Shown: positions 51,294 to 60,212 of the stretch, one piece after another
How positions within the stretch are numbered: position 1 is the first letter of the stretch
Layout: the number at the start of each line of letters is the position of its first letter
Assembly (NCBI GenBank): GCA_910575605.1
Contig: CAJTEW010000003.1
Coordinates: 215,025-279,024 of the forward strand
Direction: 5' to 3'
From: Lachnospiraceae bacterium
Lineage (GTDB): Bacteria > Bacillota > Clostridia > Lachnospirales > Lachnospiraceae
Length of the DNA: 64,000 nucleotides
Made by a program: the position numbers and the translations under genes
Notes under the pieces: model-generated
What the model saw: only the letters and a program-made list of their open reading frames with translations
Database searches by the model: none
Told to the model about the DNA's origin: nothing

Positions 51294-52631
51294 ATGGCAA
51301 AGCTACGGGCAGTATATTATATTAACCAGTTTTATGCTGGCATCGGCGGTGAAGAGATGGCAGATACTGGGCTTCATATCTATGAAGAAAAAAAGGGACC
51401 TGCACTGGGAATCGAGCCTATGTGGAAGGGTGAGATGGAGGTCGTTAAGGTGCTGGTCTGCGGAGATAATTTTATCAATACAGATGAAAAATTTGAAAGT
51501 ATTCTTCCACAGATAAAGAAGGAGATTCTTGAGGCACAGCCGGATATCTTTATTGCAGGGCCGGCGTTTAATGCAGGTCGTTATGGTGTTGCATGTGCAA
51601 AGATGTGCGATTATGTAAAAAAGGAGCTTAATATCCCAAGTGTAACAGGTATGTGGTGGGAGAATCCTGCAGTCGGCATGTATGTGAAGGATAACTATAT
51701 TATTTCTACAACCGAGACAGCCAGCGGCATGAGAAAAAGCCTTCCAAAGGTTGCAGCTTTAGCATTAAAGATTGCAAAAAAAGAAGAAATCGGGCCGGCT
51801 TATAAGGAAGGGTATCTGCCAACTGGACACCGTTATAATGAATATCATGAGAAAACCGGCGCTAGAAGGGTGACAGAGCTTCTTCTTGATAAGTTATATC
51901 ACCGTCCTTACAGGACAGAGGTTCCTCTGCGGGGATTCGAACAGGTTCCGCCTGCAGAGGCAGTCTGCAGCATGGAAGATGTACAGATTGCACTGATTAC
52001 TACTGGCGGTCTAGTTCCTACAGGCAACCCGGATAAGCTGAAGCAGGCTTTTGCAGTCAGTTATGGAAAGTATAATATGGAGGGTCTTAAGTCTCTAGAT
52101 AAAGGCGTTTATGAGTCTATCCACGGCGGGTATGATACAACGGATGCAAGCAATGACCCCCACCGTCTGATTCCTCTTGACGGTATGTTAGAGCTGGAAA
52201 AGGAAAAAAGGATTAAGGCTGTATTTCCGTATTTTTATACCACCTGCGGCGTTGGAACCAACGTGGAGACAAGCAAGGAAATGGGAAGCAGTATAGCAGA
52301 AGATCTTAAAAATTCAGGGGTCCGCGCAGCAATCCTCACCTCCACATGAGGCACCTGTACTCGTTGCTGTGCAACGATAGCGAAGGAACTTGACCGTGCC
52401 GGCATACCCAACGTCCATGTAACGGCATTTACCTCCATTGCCTTAAGTGTAGGGGCAAACCGTATCGTATTCGGCGGAGACTTTACTGCGCCAAGCGGCA
52501 ATCCGTCTCTTCCGATTGACCGTGAGAAGGCGTACAGAAGAAGGATTCTTGACAAATGCCTGGAGGCACTTGGACGAAAAGTAGAAGGGCCGACTCTGTT
52601 TACTGTAGATGATGAAAAGGAGGGAGAATAG
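51294..52631 (+). CDS. GrdB/GrdF/GrdH-like selenoprotein subunit of a glycine-reductase-type component B (UGA = Sec)
   Basis: A 445-residue selenoprotein if TGA 52347-52349 is read as Sec352; the same frame then continues to TAG 52629-52631. ATG 51294 has AAGGAGGTAATT. The active-site motif TST-U-GTCTRC matches the GrdB family. Upstream parts fit too: AGPAFNAGRYGVACAKMC, GMWWENPAVGMY, FYTTCGVGTNVE. The C-terminal region TAFTSIALSVGANRIVFGGDF differs from the usual CTVVPISLTVGANRIVPTIAI, so it is a distinct subfamily and its substrate is unlikely to be plain glycine. Component B splits the C-N bond and leaves a carboxymethyl group on selenium, later passed to GrdA. GrdA, GrdC and GrdD are not in the window. 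Calling the TGA a stop would truncate the protein by 20 percent. Confidence 0.92.
52361..52377 (+). promoter_or_regulatory. Candidate SECIS hairpin of the GrdB-like gene
   Basis: TCGTTGC pairs with GCAACGA (52361-52367 with 52371-52377), or as six pairs with the loop CTGTG. It starts 11 bases after the in-frame TGA, where bacterial SECIS elements normally lie. It also codes for the RCCAT residues. Confidence 0.6.
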
Positions 52632-52632
52632 G

Positions 52633-53955
52633 ATGAAGATGGATAAAAAGCTGACACGCTGCTATTATGATGTAAAGGATGTAAAATTCGGCAGTGAGAT
52701 GAGTCTTGAGGACGGTGTTCTTACCGTATCAAAAGAAACACTTAAGGAAGAAGTGCGTCCTCTTTTAAAGGCGGTAAAATCTGTAGATTTTGAGATTGTA
52801 AAGCCAGGTGAAAATACAAGAATCATTCATCTTCTTGATACACTTCAGCCTATGATTAAGGTGGAAGGAGAGGGAAACCAGTACTCCGGCTATTTCGGAG
52901 ATCCGCTGATGACTGGAAGCGGAAGAACGAACCTTCTTTCTAACCTGACAGTAATGGAAAGTGCGGCGCTGCCCTGGGACGAATCAAGTGCAAGTTCAGG
53001 ACTGCTTTATCCACGGGATGCTATTCTTGATATGACAGGCCCTATAGCAGGAATGACACCATTTGCAGATACATTTAATCTTGTGATTTTATACGAGCTG
53101 AATGAAGGAAAATCTTCTATAGAATATGACAATGAAATCAGAAATATCGGAATTAAGACAGCCTCCTGTCTTGCGAAGGTGACAGAGGGACATAAAGCAG
53201 ACAGGGAGGAGGTATTTTCTGTTGATGAGGTAAATTCAGAACTTCCGAATGTGGTTCTTGTATGGAATTCACAGAACCAGGGACCTTATTCCAATACCTT
53301 TATATACGGCCATCCTATTGATAATCTTGTGCCGACCTTGATTCATCCCAATGAGATGATGGACGGGTGTGTGGTGAGCGGCAATTATGTCTGGCCTGCA
53401 TTTAAGGTACCTACCTATCTGTATGTAAACAGTCCGATTCTTTTAGAGCTTTATAAGGAGCATGGAAAAACCATTAATTTCCGGGGGGTTATCTTTGGAA
53501 GAAGCCATAATCCATCTAACTGGCATAAAACCCGCTGTGCACAGTTTGCGGTGAAAATTGCCCAGTATCTGGAGGCGGACGGACTTATCATGGCATGGGA
53601 GGGCGGCGGAAATGCTGCTGTTGACGGCATGCTTACAATCCAGTGCGCTGAAAAGCATGGCATAAAGGCATCGACCATTACCTTTGAGTTCGGCGGCGCA
53701 GACGGCACAGAGGGAATTCTTCTGGTGGATGACGTGCCGGAGGCGGACGCAGTCATAAGCGGAGGCTCTATTGAGAAGCCTTATACGATACCAGATATGG
53801 ATAGAGTAGTGGGCGGAGATGTGCTGAGACTGAATAAGGAATCAGGAGGATACTTTCCACCTTCTAATAAGGCTCTTGCCTTTGAGCAGACAACGCATTT
53901 TTATTTAAGCGGGAACCAGTCAGGAGCCAGCAGGCTGTTTGCGGAAGAATATTAA
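52633..53955 (+). CDS. GrdE/GrdG/GrdI-like pyruvoyl subunit proprotein of component B
   Basis: A 440-residue homologue of the glycine/sarcosine/betaine reductase component B proprotein. ATG 52633 has AAGGAGG about 9 bases upstream and lies 1 base after the upstream stop; ATG 52639 is an alternative. Family motifs are LDTLQPMIKVEGEG, DMTGPIAGMTPF and TLIHPNEMMDG near residue 240. In known members an internal Cys becomes the pyruvoyl group after self-cleavage; here Cys246 in MDGCVVSG is the best candidate, with Cys179 (KTASCLAK) another. The C-terminal half has RGVIFGRSHNPSNW and WEGGGNAAVDGM. It should pair with the GrdB-like selenoprotein. Confidence 0.88.
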   Translation: MKMDKKLTRCYYDVKDVKFGSEMSLEDGVLTVSKETLKEEVRPLLKAVKSVDFEIVKPGENTRIIHLLDTLQPMIKVEGEGNQYSGYFGDPLMTGSGRTNLLSNLTVMESAALPWDESSASSGLLYPRDAILDMTGPIAGMTPFADTFNLVILYELNEGKSSIEYDNEIRNIGIKTASCLAKVTEGHKADREEVFSVDEVNSELPNVVLVWNSQNQGPYSNTFIYGHPIDNLVPTLIHPNEMMDGCVVSGNYVWPAFKVPTYLYVNSPILLELYKEHGKTINFRGVIFGRSHNPSNWHKTRCAQFAVKIAQYLEADGLIMAWEGGGNAAVDGMLTIQCAEKHGIKASTITFEFGGADGTEGILLVDDVPEADAVISGGSIEKPYTIPDMDRVVGGDVLRLNKESGGYFPPSNKALAFEQTTHFYLSGNQSGASRLFAEEY

Positions 53956-53978
53956 GTTAAGATTAGGTTTTAGAAAAA

Positions 53979-54034
53979 GTGGCTGTTACATCTAGGATTA
54001 TTAATTTTGATTTCATCCTTAATGTGACAGCCAC
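53979..54034. terminator. Long stem-loop after the reductase operon
   Basis: GTGGCTGTTACAT and following bases pair with ATGTGACAGCCAC across a stem of about 20 bp (one G-U pair, one mismatch). The T run is weak on the right; an A run on the left suits reverse transcripts. It marks the end of the 44462-53955 operon. Confidence 0.6.
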
Positions 54035-54122
54035 AGTCTATTACATACTATTTTTCTTGCCTCTGCTTCTATAATAAGCCGCCTCCAAACGGAAGAACAA
54101 CACAAGAAAAATTTTTAGGGCA

Positions 54123-54151
54123 TTGCATGATTATTCGGTCTGTGCTATTGT
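54123..54151 (+). promoter_or_regulatory. Promoter of galM
   Basis: TTGCAT (54123-54128) and TATTGT (54146-54151) have a 17-base spacer, 44 bases before the galM ATG. Confidence 0.4.
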
Positions 54152-54194
54152 AAAAGAACAAGTTGGTGAAGAATATTGTGATTGGAGGTCAGCT

Positions 54195-55238
54195 ATGAGT
54201 TACAAAAAGACAGAGTTTGGAAAGGTAAGAGGCGGTGCCGATACGTATCTTTATACCTTTGAGAATGAAAACGGTATGCAGATGGCAGTTACAGACTACG
54301 GCGCAGGCCTTGTATCAGTGATTGTAAAGGACAGAGACGGTGGCAGGCGGGATATGGTTTTAGGCTATGACTCGGCAGCAGGCTATGAGGGGGATAACGG
54401 CCTGTTTTTAGGGGCGGTTGTGGGGAGAAATGCAAACCGCATCGGAGGCGCTTCTCTTAAGATTAATGGCAGAGAATACCCTCTTGCTAAAAACAATAAT
54501 AACAATAACCTTCACAGCGGGCCGGACTACTACATGAAACGTATATGGCGGGTGGATAAGATAGAGGAAAATGCGATTAAGCTGTCCCTTTTCAGCCCTC
54601 ATATGGATCAGGGCTATCCCGGAAATGTAACGATTTTTGTGACCTATACTCTTACTGAGGCAAATGAAGTGCTTATTGATTATGAGGCAGTTTCGGATAC
54701 AGATACAATTTTAAATATGACAAACCACAGCTATTTTAACATGGACGGACATGACTCGGGAAGTATCTTGGAGCAGAAGGTGTGGATTGATGCAGACGCT
54801 TATACAGAAGCAGATAAATATTCCATTCCTACAGGAGAGATTGTAAAGGTAGAGGGCACGCCTATGGATTTCCGTACACCAAAGAAGGTGGGACAGGATA
54901 TTGAAAGCGATTATCAGGCTGTCCGTTATGGGCTTGGGTATGACCACAATTATGTTCTGAATGGCGACGGATACCGTAAGGCGGCGGAGATGCTGTCAGA
55001 AAAGAGTGGAATTAAGATGAGTGTTTATACAGACTGCCCTGGTATGCAGTTTTATACAGCGAATTTTGTAAACGGGGAAATAGGAAAGGGCGGCACAGTT
55101 TATCAGAAGAGAAGTGCAGCCTGCTTTGAATCACAATATTTCCCGGATGCTGTACATCACTATAATTTTGAGAGCCCTATATTTGGAGTAGGAGAAACAT
55201 ACCGTACAAGAACAGGGTATCGTTTTGAGGTAGTTTAA
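54195..55238 (+). CDS. galM: Aldose 1-epimerase (mutarotase)
   Basis: A 347-residue galactose-mutarotase-like protein. ATG 54195 follows GGAGGTCAGCT; 24 codons upstream are open but lack a site. Catalytic residues are expected at NLHSGPDYYMKRIW (His near 105), MTNHSYFNM (His near 180) and a Glu in the late RSAACFESQYFPDA stretch. It interconverts alpha and beta anomers of aldohexoses. The AAC/AAT run for seven Asn (KNNNNNNLH) is a mild oddity. It is separated from the reductase operon by a hairpin and its own promoter, so it need not belong to that pathway. Confidence 0.92.
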   Translation: MSYKKTEFGKVRGGADTYLYTFENENGMQMAVTDYGAGLVSVIVKDRDGGRRDMVLGYDSAAGYEGDNGLFLGAVVGRNANRIGGASLKINGREYPLAKNNNNNNLHSGPDYYMKRIWRVDKIEENAIKLSLFSPHMDQGYPGNVTIFVTYTLTEANEVLIDYEAVSDTDTILNMTNHSYFNMDGHDSGSILEQKVWIDADAYTEADKYSIPTGEIVKVEGTPMDFRTPKKVGQDIESDYQAVRYGLGYDHNYVLNGDGYRKAAEMLSEKSGIKMSVYTDCPGMQFYTANFVNGEIGKGGTVYQKRSAACFESQYFPDAVHHYNFESPIFGVGETYRTRTGYRFEVV

Positions 55239-55250
55239 GGTGCAGATATT

Positions 55251-55676
55251 ATGATAAAAGAAACTGGCAGTGAACGGGAGACCTATGAGCTGGGGCTTCA
55301 GATAGGAAGGCAAGCAAGAGCGGGAGACGTGTATACACTAATTGGAGATCTGGGAGTAGGAAAGACCGTATTTACAAAGGGACTTGCGAGAGGGCTGGGG
55401 ATAGAGGAACCTGTAAACAGTCCTACGTTTACAATTGTACAGGTATATGAGGAAGGGCGTCTGCCCTTCTATCATTTTGATGTTTACCGTATCGGGGATA
55501 TCTCGGAGATGGATGAGATAGGCTGTGAGGATTACATTTATGGCGAAGGAGTAAGCTTGATTGAGTGGGCGGATTTAATCAGAGAGATTCTCCCAGAGCA
55601 CTACATAGAGATAAAGATTGAGAAGGACTTAGAAAAGGGATTTGATTATCGGAGGATCAGTATATGCGGATATTAG
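55251..55676 (+). CDS. tsaE: tRNA t6A synthesis ATPase TsaE
   Basis: A 141-residue P-loop protein. Walker A is IGDLGVGKTVFTKG near residue 31; NSPTFTIVQVYEEG and HFDVYRI follow the family pattern, and IEWADLI is the conserved late segment. With TsaB and TsaD it makes N6-threonylcarbamoyladenosine at position 37 of ANN-decoding tRNAs. It overlaps tsaB by 13 bases. tsaE, tsaB and tsaD in one cluster is normal for Firmicutes. Confidence 0.95.
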   Translation: MIKETGSERETYELGLQIGRQARAGDVYTLIGDLGVGKTVFTKGLARGLGIEEPVNSPTFTIVQVYEEGRLPFYHFDVYRIGDISEMDEIGCEDYIYGEGVSLIEWADLIREILPEHYIEIKIEKDLEKGFDYRRISICGY

Positions 55677-56395
55677 CAATTGAAAGCTCCGGGCTTGTGG
55701 CAGGCGTGGCTGTTGTAGAGGGCGATCTGGTAAATGAAGAAACAGTAGCAGAATATACGGTGAATTTTAAGAAAACTCATTCACAGACACTGCTTCCGAT
55801 GCTGGATGAGACAGCAAAGATGATTGAGCTGGATTTAGATACGATTGATGCGGTTGCTGTGTCAGGCGGTCCAGGGTCTTTTACGGGGCTTCGCATTGGC
55901 TCGGCGACTGCAAAGGGGCTGGGGCTGGCTCTTCATAAGCCTTTGATTCATATTCCGACTCTTCATGGACTGGCCTATAATCTGTGCGGTACGGACAGCA
56001 TAGTTTGTCCGATTATGGATGCAAGAAGGGGGCAGGTTTACACAGGTGTTTTTGAATTTGACGGTAACGCTCTGGTTGTTCTAAAGGAACAGATGGCAGT
56101 AAGCATTGAGGAACTGGGAGAAGAGCTTCATAATTTTGACAGAAGGGTTATCTTTCTTGGGGACGGTGTTCCAGTATTTAAGGAAGCGCTTACAGAGAGA
56201 ATTATGGTGGGAAGAAGGATTTCTTTTGCACCGGCGAACATGAACCGTCAAAGAGCAGCTTCCGTGGGAGCTTTGGCACTTCGCTATTACAGTGAGGGAA
56301 GGATAGAAAGCGCCGGGGAGCATCGGCCTGATTACCTGCGCATGTCCCAGGCAGAAAGGGAAAGAAAGGAAAAAGAGAGGAAAGGATTATTATGA
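55664..56395 (+). CDS. tsaB: tRNA t6A synthesis protein TsaB
   Basis: A 243-residue ASKHA-fold protein, a scaffold paralogue of TsaD lacking its metal-binding histidines. It begins ILAIESSGLVAGVAVVEG; AVSGGPGSFTGLRIGSATAKGL near residue 65 is the TsaB signature. The C-terminal tail is basic and charged (AERERKEKERKGLL). It starts inside tsaE and its stop overlaps the next gene's ATG by 4 bases, indicating tight coupling. Confidence 0.95.
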   Translation: MRILAIESSGLVAGVAVVEGDLVNEETVAEYTVNFKKTHSQTLLPMLDETAKMIELDLDTIDAVAVSGGPGSFTGLRIGSATAKGLGLALHKPLIHIPTLHGLAYNLCGTDSIVCPIMDARRGQVYTGVFEFDGNALVVLKEQMAVSIEELGEELHNFDRRVIFLGDGVPVFKEALTERIMVGRRISFAPANMNRQRAASVGALALRYYSEGRIESAGEHRPDYLRMSQAERERKEKERKGLL

Positions 56396-57426
56396 TTCAG
56401 TTTCAATGTGACTATACGGAGGGTGCTCATCCTTCTATATTAAAAAAGCTGGAAAAAACGAATTTTGAGCAGACAGCAGGCTATGGGAATGATTCTTACT
56501 GCGAAAGTGCGAGGAATAAGATTAAGAAGGCATGTGGATGTGAGGAAGCGGATGTACATTTCCTTGTGGGAGGGACTCAGGCGAATTTTACAGTAATCAG
56601 TTCCGCTCTTCGCTCTTATCAGGGAGTGATTGCGGCCCAGACAGGGCATATCAATGTCCATGAAACTGGTGCGGTAGAAGCAACTGGCCATAAGGTGCTG
56701 GCACTTCCAAGCGGGGACGGAAAGATTACGGCAGAGCAGGTGCGCAAATTTTATGAGCTTCACTGGTCGGATGCTGACCATGAGCACATGGTTCAGCCGG
56801 GAATGGTATATATTTCCCACCCTACAGAAAATGGAACATTATATAGCAGGAAAGAGCTTCAGGCTCTTAAGAATACCTGTACCGGCCTTGGCCTTTTTCT
56901 ATTTCTTGACGGTGCGAGAATGGGGTATGGTCTTATGTCTGAGGCTTCGGATGTAAGCCTTGAGGATATTGCAGAGCTTACGGATGTCTTTTACATTGGA
57001 GGGACTAAGGTGGGCGCTTTGTTTGGAGAAGCAGTTGTTATTACGAATCCGACGCTTAGGAAGGATTTCCGCTATCTGATCAAACAGCACGGCGGGATGC
57101 TTGCAAAGGGAAGGCTTCTTGGTATTCAGTTTGATACTCTTTTTGAGGACGGGCTTTATTTTGAAATTGCAAAGCATGCAGATGATCTGGCAATGAAGCT
57201 TAAAGCAGCTTTCCTTAAGAAAGGCTATAAGCTTAGGTACGATTCTTATACGAACCAGCAGTTTCCGATTATGCCTGTAGAGCATATAGAAAAGCTTAAG
57301 GAGAAATATTCCTTTGCCTTTTGGGAGGCAGTAGACAAAGAGTATAGTGCAGTCCGCTTCTGTACAAGCTGGGCCACGAAGGAAGAGGCTGTGGAAGAGC
57401 TTATCCGGGATATTGAGGCTCTTTAG
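56392..57426 (+). CDS. Low-specificity threonine aldolase family protein
   Basis: A 344-residue PLP enzyme of the threonine aldolase/beta-eliminating lyase fold. The PLP lysine is in YIGGTKVGALFGEAVV near residue 205; HVHETGAVEATGHKV (written NVHETGAVE here) near 92 and FLDGARMGYGL near 172 form the cofactor site. It splits L-threonine or L-allo-threonine to glycine plus acetaldehyde, which could supply glycine for reductases in this organism. It overlaps tsaB by 4 bases and is followed by rimI after one base, an unusual guest within the t6A/rim cluster. Confidence 0.88.
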   Translation: MIQFQCDYTEGAHPSILKKLEKTNFEQTAGYGNDSYCESARNKIKKACGCEEADVHFLVGGTQANFTVISSALRSYQGVIAAQTGHINVHETGAVEATGHKVLALPSGDGKITAEQVRKFYELHWSDADHEHMVQPGMVYISHPTENGTLYSRKELQALKNTCTGLGLFLFLDGARMGYGLMSEASDVSLEDIAELTDVFYIGGTKVGALFGEAVVITNPTLRKDFRYLIKQHGGMLAKGRLLGIQFDTLFEDGLYFEIAKHADDLAMKLKAAFLKKGYKLRYDSYTNQQFPIMPVEHIEKLKEKYSFAFWEAVDKEYSAVRFCTSWATKEEAVEELIRDIEAL

Positions 57427-57427
57427 G

Positions 57428-57880
57428 ATGTTCTGTATAGAGAGAATTGAAAAAGACAGGGATGAAGAGGCTCTTCTAGAGATGGCAGAGCTTGAGAAGG
57501 AGACTTTTCCTGATTCGTGGAGCAGAAAAAGCCTGGAAGAGACTTTAAGGAATCCACAGGCAGTTATGTTTGGTGCGTGGAAGGAAGAGGTGCTGGCAGG
57601 CTATGTGATTTTTTACTATGCTGCAGACGAAGGTGAGATTGCCCGAATTGCAGTAAGAGATGCTTTTAGGAGGAAAGGGGCTGCCCGCAGGCTGCTTTTA
57701 AGGCTGGAAGAGCTTTGCAAAGAGCTGGGAGTTAGCAGACTTCTTTTGGATGTAAGAGAAAGCAATGGACCGGCAATTGCATTTTATGTGGGATATGGTT
57801 TTAAAAAAGACGGAATCAGGAAAAAGTTCTATGTAAATCCAGTAGAAGATGCTATACTCATGAGTTATAAGGTTGTATGA
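57428..57880 (+). CDS. rimI: Ribosomal-protein-alanine N-acetyltransferase RimI
   Basis: A 150-residue GNAT acetyltransferase. ATG 57428 (MFCIERIEKDRDEEALLEM) is one base after the threonine aldolase stop; the frame is open upstream only as overlap. Acetyl-CoA binding motif A is RIAVRDAFRRKGAARRLLLRL near residue 75, followed by LLLDVRESNGPAIAFYVGYGF. RimI acetylates the N-terminal alanine of S18; its place in the tsaE-tsaB-tsaD cluster is conserved. Confidence 0.93.
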   Translation: MFCIERIEKDRDEEALLEMAELEKETFPDSWSRKSLEETLRNPQAVMFGAWKEEVLAGYVIFYYAADEGEIARIAVRDAFRRKGAARRLLLRLEELCKELGVSRLLLDVRESNGPAIAFYVGYGFKKDGIRKKFYVNPVEDAILMSYKVV

Positions 57881-57996
57881 TGACTGGAAGTGCTGACAGC
57901 ACTTTCCACTAGTAATCAGGTCAGGCAGCAGATATAATGTAGGCGTAACAAGAAAGATAAACATGTGGAAAATGCCAGATGCTAAGGAGGAATTGT

Positions 57997-58230
57997 ATGC
58001 GCCAGTATAATACAGCAGTAAAAGAGACAAAAGAAATCAAGAAGATTATCTGTAACAAATGCGGAAAAGAGATTCCGGTTGTAAAAGGGGTTCCCCAGGG
58101 AGATGTTCTCCAGGTGGAAAAGTGCTGGGGATATTTTTCCGCGAAGGATAACCGTATGGATCAGTTTGATTTGTGCGAGGAATGTTACGATGAGCTGGTA
58201 AAGGGATTTCAGATAAAAATCGGAAATTGA
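57997..58230 (+). CDS. Small zinc-ribbon protein
   Basis: A 77-residue protein with two CxxC knuckles (CNKC near residue 20, CEEC near 63), a fold likely to bind one zinc. ATG 57997 follows AAGGAGGAATTGT. The centre (QVEKCWGYFSAKDNRMDQFDL) shows a conserved-looking aromatic stretch. I do not recognise a named family; small zinc ribbons in this place occur in other Lachnospiraceae as hypothetical proteins. It lies between rimI and rnz with a 116-base spacer before it and 8 bases after it, so it belongs to the rnz transcript. Confidence 0.75.
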   Translation: MRQYNTAVKETKEIKKIICNKCGKEIPVVKGVPQGDVLQVEKCWGYFSAKDNRMDQFDLCEECYDELVKGFQIKIGN

Positions 58231-58238
58231 GGTAGATT

Positions 58239-59147
58239 ATGTTAGATGTATGTTTGTTAGGAACAGGCGGAATGATGCCCCTGCCGCACCGGTGGCTTAC
58301 AGCACTGATGGTACGGTATAACGGAAGCAGTATATTGATTGACTGTGGGGAGGGAACGCAGATTGCAGTTAAGGAAAAGGGATGGAGTTTTAAGCCTATT
58401 GACGTTATCTGTTTTACCCACTACCACGGCGACCATATAAGCGGTCTGCCGGGTCTGCTTCTTACCATGGGTAATGCAGACCGCACGGAGCCTCTGACCC
58501 TTATTGGTCCCAAAGGGCTTGAGAGGGTAGTAAATGCCCTAAGGGTAATTGCACCGGAGCTCCCCTTTCCTGTCAGATATATGGAAATTACGGAAAACGA
58601 GCAGACCTTTGAGATGGACGGCTGCCGCCTCCGGGCCTTCCGGGTTAACCACAACGTGCTCTGCTACGGATATACCTTAGAGGTAGACCGTGCAGGAAAA
58701 TTTGATGTGGCACGGGCAGACGAGGCAGGTATACCACAGAAGTACTGGGGATTACTGCAAAAAGGGCAGCAGGTGGAAGAAGGAGGAAGGATATATACGC
58801 CTGATATGGTGCTGGGACCTGCGAGAAAGGGAATTAAGCTTACCTACTGTACGGACACCCGCCCGACGGATTCCATAAAAAATAATGCAAAGGGTTCGGA
58901 TTTGTTTATCTGCGAGGGTATGTACGGAGAAAAGGATAAGCAGAAGAAGGCGAAGGAGTATAAACACATGACCTTTTATGAGGCGGCCCAGCTTGCAAAA
59001 GAGGCTGATGTAAAAGAAATGTGGCTTACCCATTACAGCCCTTCTCTTACAAGGCCGGAGGAGTATATGGACGAGGTGAAAAAGATATTCCCCATGGCTT
59101 ACGCGGCAAAGGACCGTTTTTTTAAAGAACTTACTTTTTCTGAATAA
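58239..59147 (+). CDS. rnz: Ribonuclease Z
   Basis: A 302-residue tRNase Z that removes 3' trailers from tRNA precursors. The zinc motif is [14 protein letters not shown] near residue 60, and the C-terminal half carries the [12 protein letters not shown]is. A long insertion with GDLCIC-like acid loops includes the segment [19 protein letters not shown] 58239 follows AAATTGAGGTAGATT. Two tRNA genes lie about 2-4 kb downstream. It is followed by tsaD after 13 bases. Confidence 0.93.
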   Translation: MLDVCLLGTGGMMPLPHRWLTALMVRYNGSSILIDCGEGTQIAVKEKGWSFKPIDVICFTHYHGDHISGLPGLLLTMGNADRTEPLTLIGPKGLERVVNALRVIAPELPFPVRYMEITENEQTFEMDGCRLRAFRVNHNVLCYGYTLEVDRAGKFDVARADEAGIPQKYWGLLQKGQQVEEGGRIYTPDMVLGPARKGIKLTYCTDTRPTDSIKNNAKGSDLFICEGMYGEKDKQKKAKEYKHMTFYEAAQLAKEADVKEMWLTHYSPSLTRPEEYMDEVKKIFPMAYAAKDRFFKELTFSE

Positions 59148-59160
59148 AAGGGTTGTAGAG

Positions 59161-60198
59161 ATGATGAATGAGAACGTGGAAAAGGATATATTGATTTTGG
59201 CAATTGAAAGTTCCTGCGACGAAACCGCAGCAGCAGTGGTGAAAAATGGAAGGACCGTTTTGTCGAATATTATTTCCTCCCAGATTGCACTGCATACGTT
59301 GTATGGGGGCGTGGTTCCGGAGATTGCATCAAGAAAGCATATAGAAAAGATTAACCAGGTTATAGAGGCAGCGCTTTCAGAAGCCGGCGTCACTCTTGAA
59401 GAAATAGATGCCATAGGGGTAACCTATGGCCCTGGGCTTGTGGGGGCTCTTCTTGTAGGTGTTGCAGAGGCGAAGGCAATTGCCTATGCGGCAAAAAAGC
59501 CGTTAATCGGTGTGCATCATATTGAAGGCCATATTGCGGCAAATTTTATTGAGAATCAGGACCTTGAGCCTCCCTTTTTTGCTCTTGTAGTATCAGGAGG
59601 GCATACACATCTTGTCAGAGTGAAGGATTACGGGCAGTTTGACGTTATCGGAAGAACAAGGGATGACGCGGCAGGGGAGGCATTTGACAAGGTGGCAAGG
59701 GCTGTCGGCCTTGGCTATCCCGGCGGCCCGAAGATTGATAAGGCAGCAAGGGAGGGGAATCCCGATGCAATCATATTCCCCCGGGCCCATGTAGAAGAAG
59801 CGCCCTATGATTTCAGCTTCAGCGGTGTCAAATCTTCGGTGCTTAACTATATCAACGGCTGTCAGATGAAAGGGGAGGAGTACAGCCAGGCAGATATTGC
59901 GGCTTCCTTCCAAAAGGCTGTTACAGACGTGCTTGTGGAAAAGGCCATGCACGCAGCAGAAGAGTATCATGTAGATAAATTTGCGATTGCCGGCGGGGTT
60001 GCGTCAAACAGCGCGCTGCGTGCTGCTATGAAGGAGGCGTGTGAGAGACGGGGAATAAGGTTTTATTATCCGTCTTTGGTATACTGTACTGATAATGCAG
60101 CCATGATTGGGTCAGCGGCTTATTATGAATATATAAATGGGACAAGACATGGGTGGGATCTTAACGCGGTTCCCAATCTGAAGCTGGGGGAGAGATAA
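59161..60198 (+). CDS. tsaD: tRNA t6A transferase TsaD
   Basis: A 345-residue Kae1/TsaD protein. Metal-binding histidines are in [10 protein letters not shown] near residue 120, and the family's ATP-binding stretches are [15 protein letters not shown] and [23 protein letters not shown] near 280 binds nucleotide. It transfers the threonylcarbamoyl group to A37. ATG 59161 follows AGGGTTGTAGAG, a weak site; MN at 59164 is an alternative start. Confidence 0.97.
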   Translation: MMNENVEKDILILAIESSCDETAAAVVKNGRTVLSNIISSQIALHTLYGGVVPEIASRKHIEKINQVIEAALSEAGVTLEEIDAIGVTYGPGLVGALLVGVAEAKAIAYAAKKPLIGVHHIEGHIAANFIENQDLEPPFFALVVSGGHTHLVRVKDYGQFDVIGRTRDDAAGEAFDKVARAVGLGYPGGPKIDKAAREGNPDAIIFPRAHVEEAPYDFSFSGVKSSVLNYINGCQMKGEEYSQADIAASFQKAVTDVLVEKAMHAAEEYHVDKFAIAGGVASNSALRAAMKEACERRGIRFYYPSLVYCTDNAAMIGSAAYYEYINGTRHGWDLNAVPNLKLGER

Positions 60199-60212
60199 GG
60201 AGAAAAGTGTAA

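Noticed and set aside
52347..52349. Stop codon truncating the GrdB-like gene
   Set aside because: Similarity to the GrdB family continues in the same frame to 52631 and the codon is at the known selenocysteine position.
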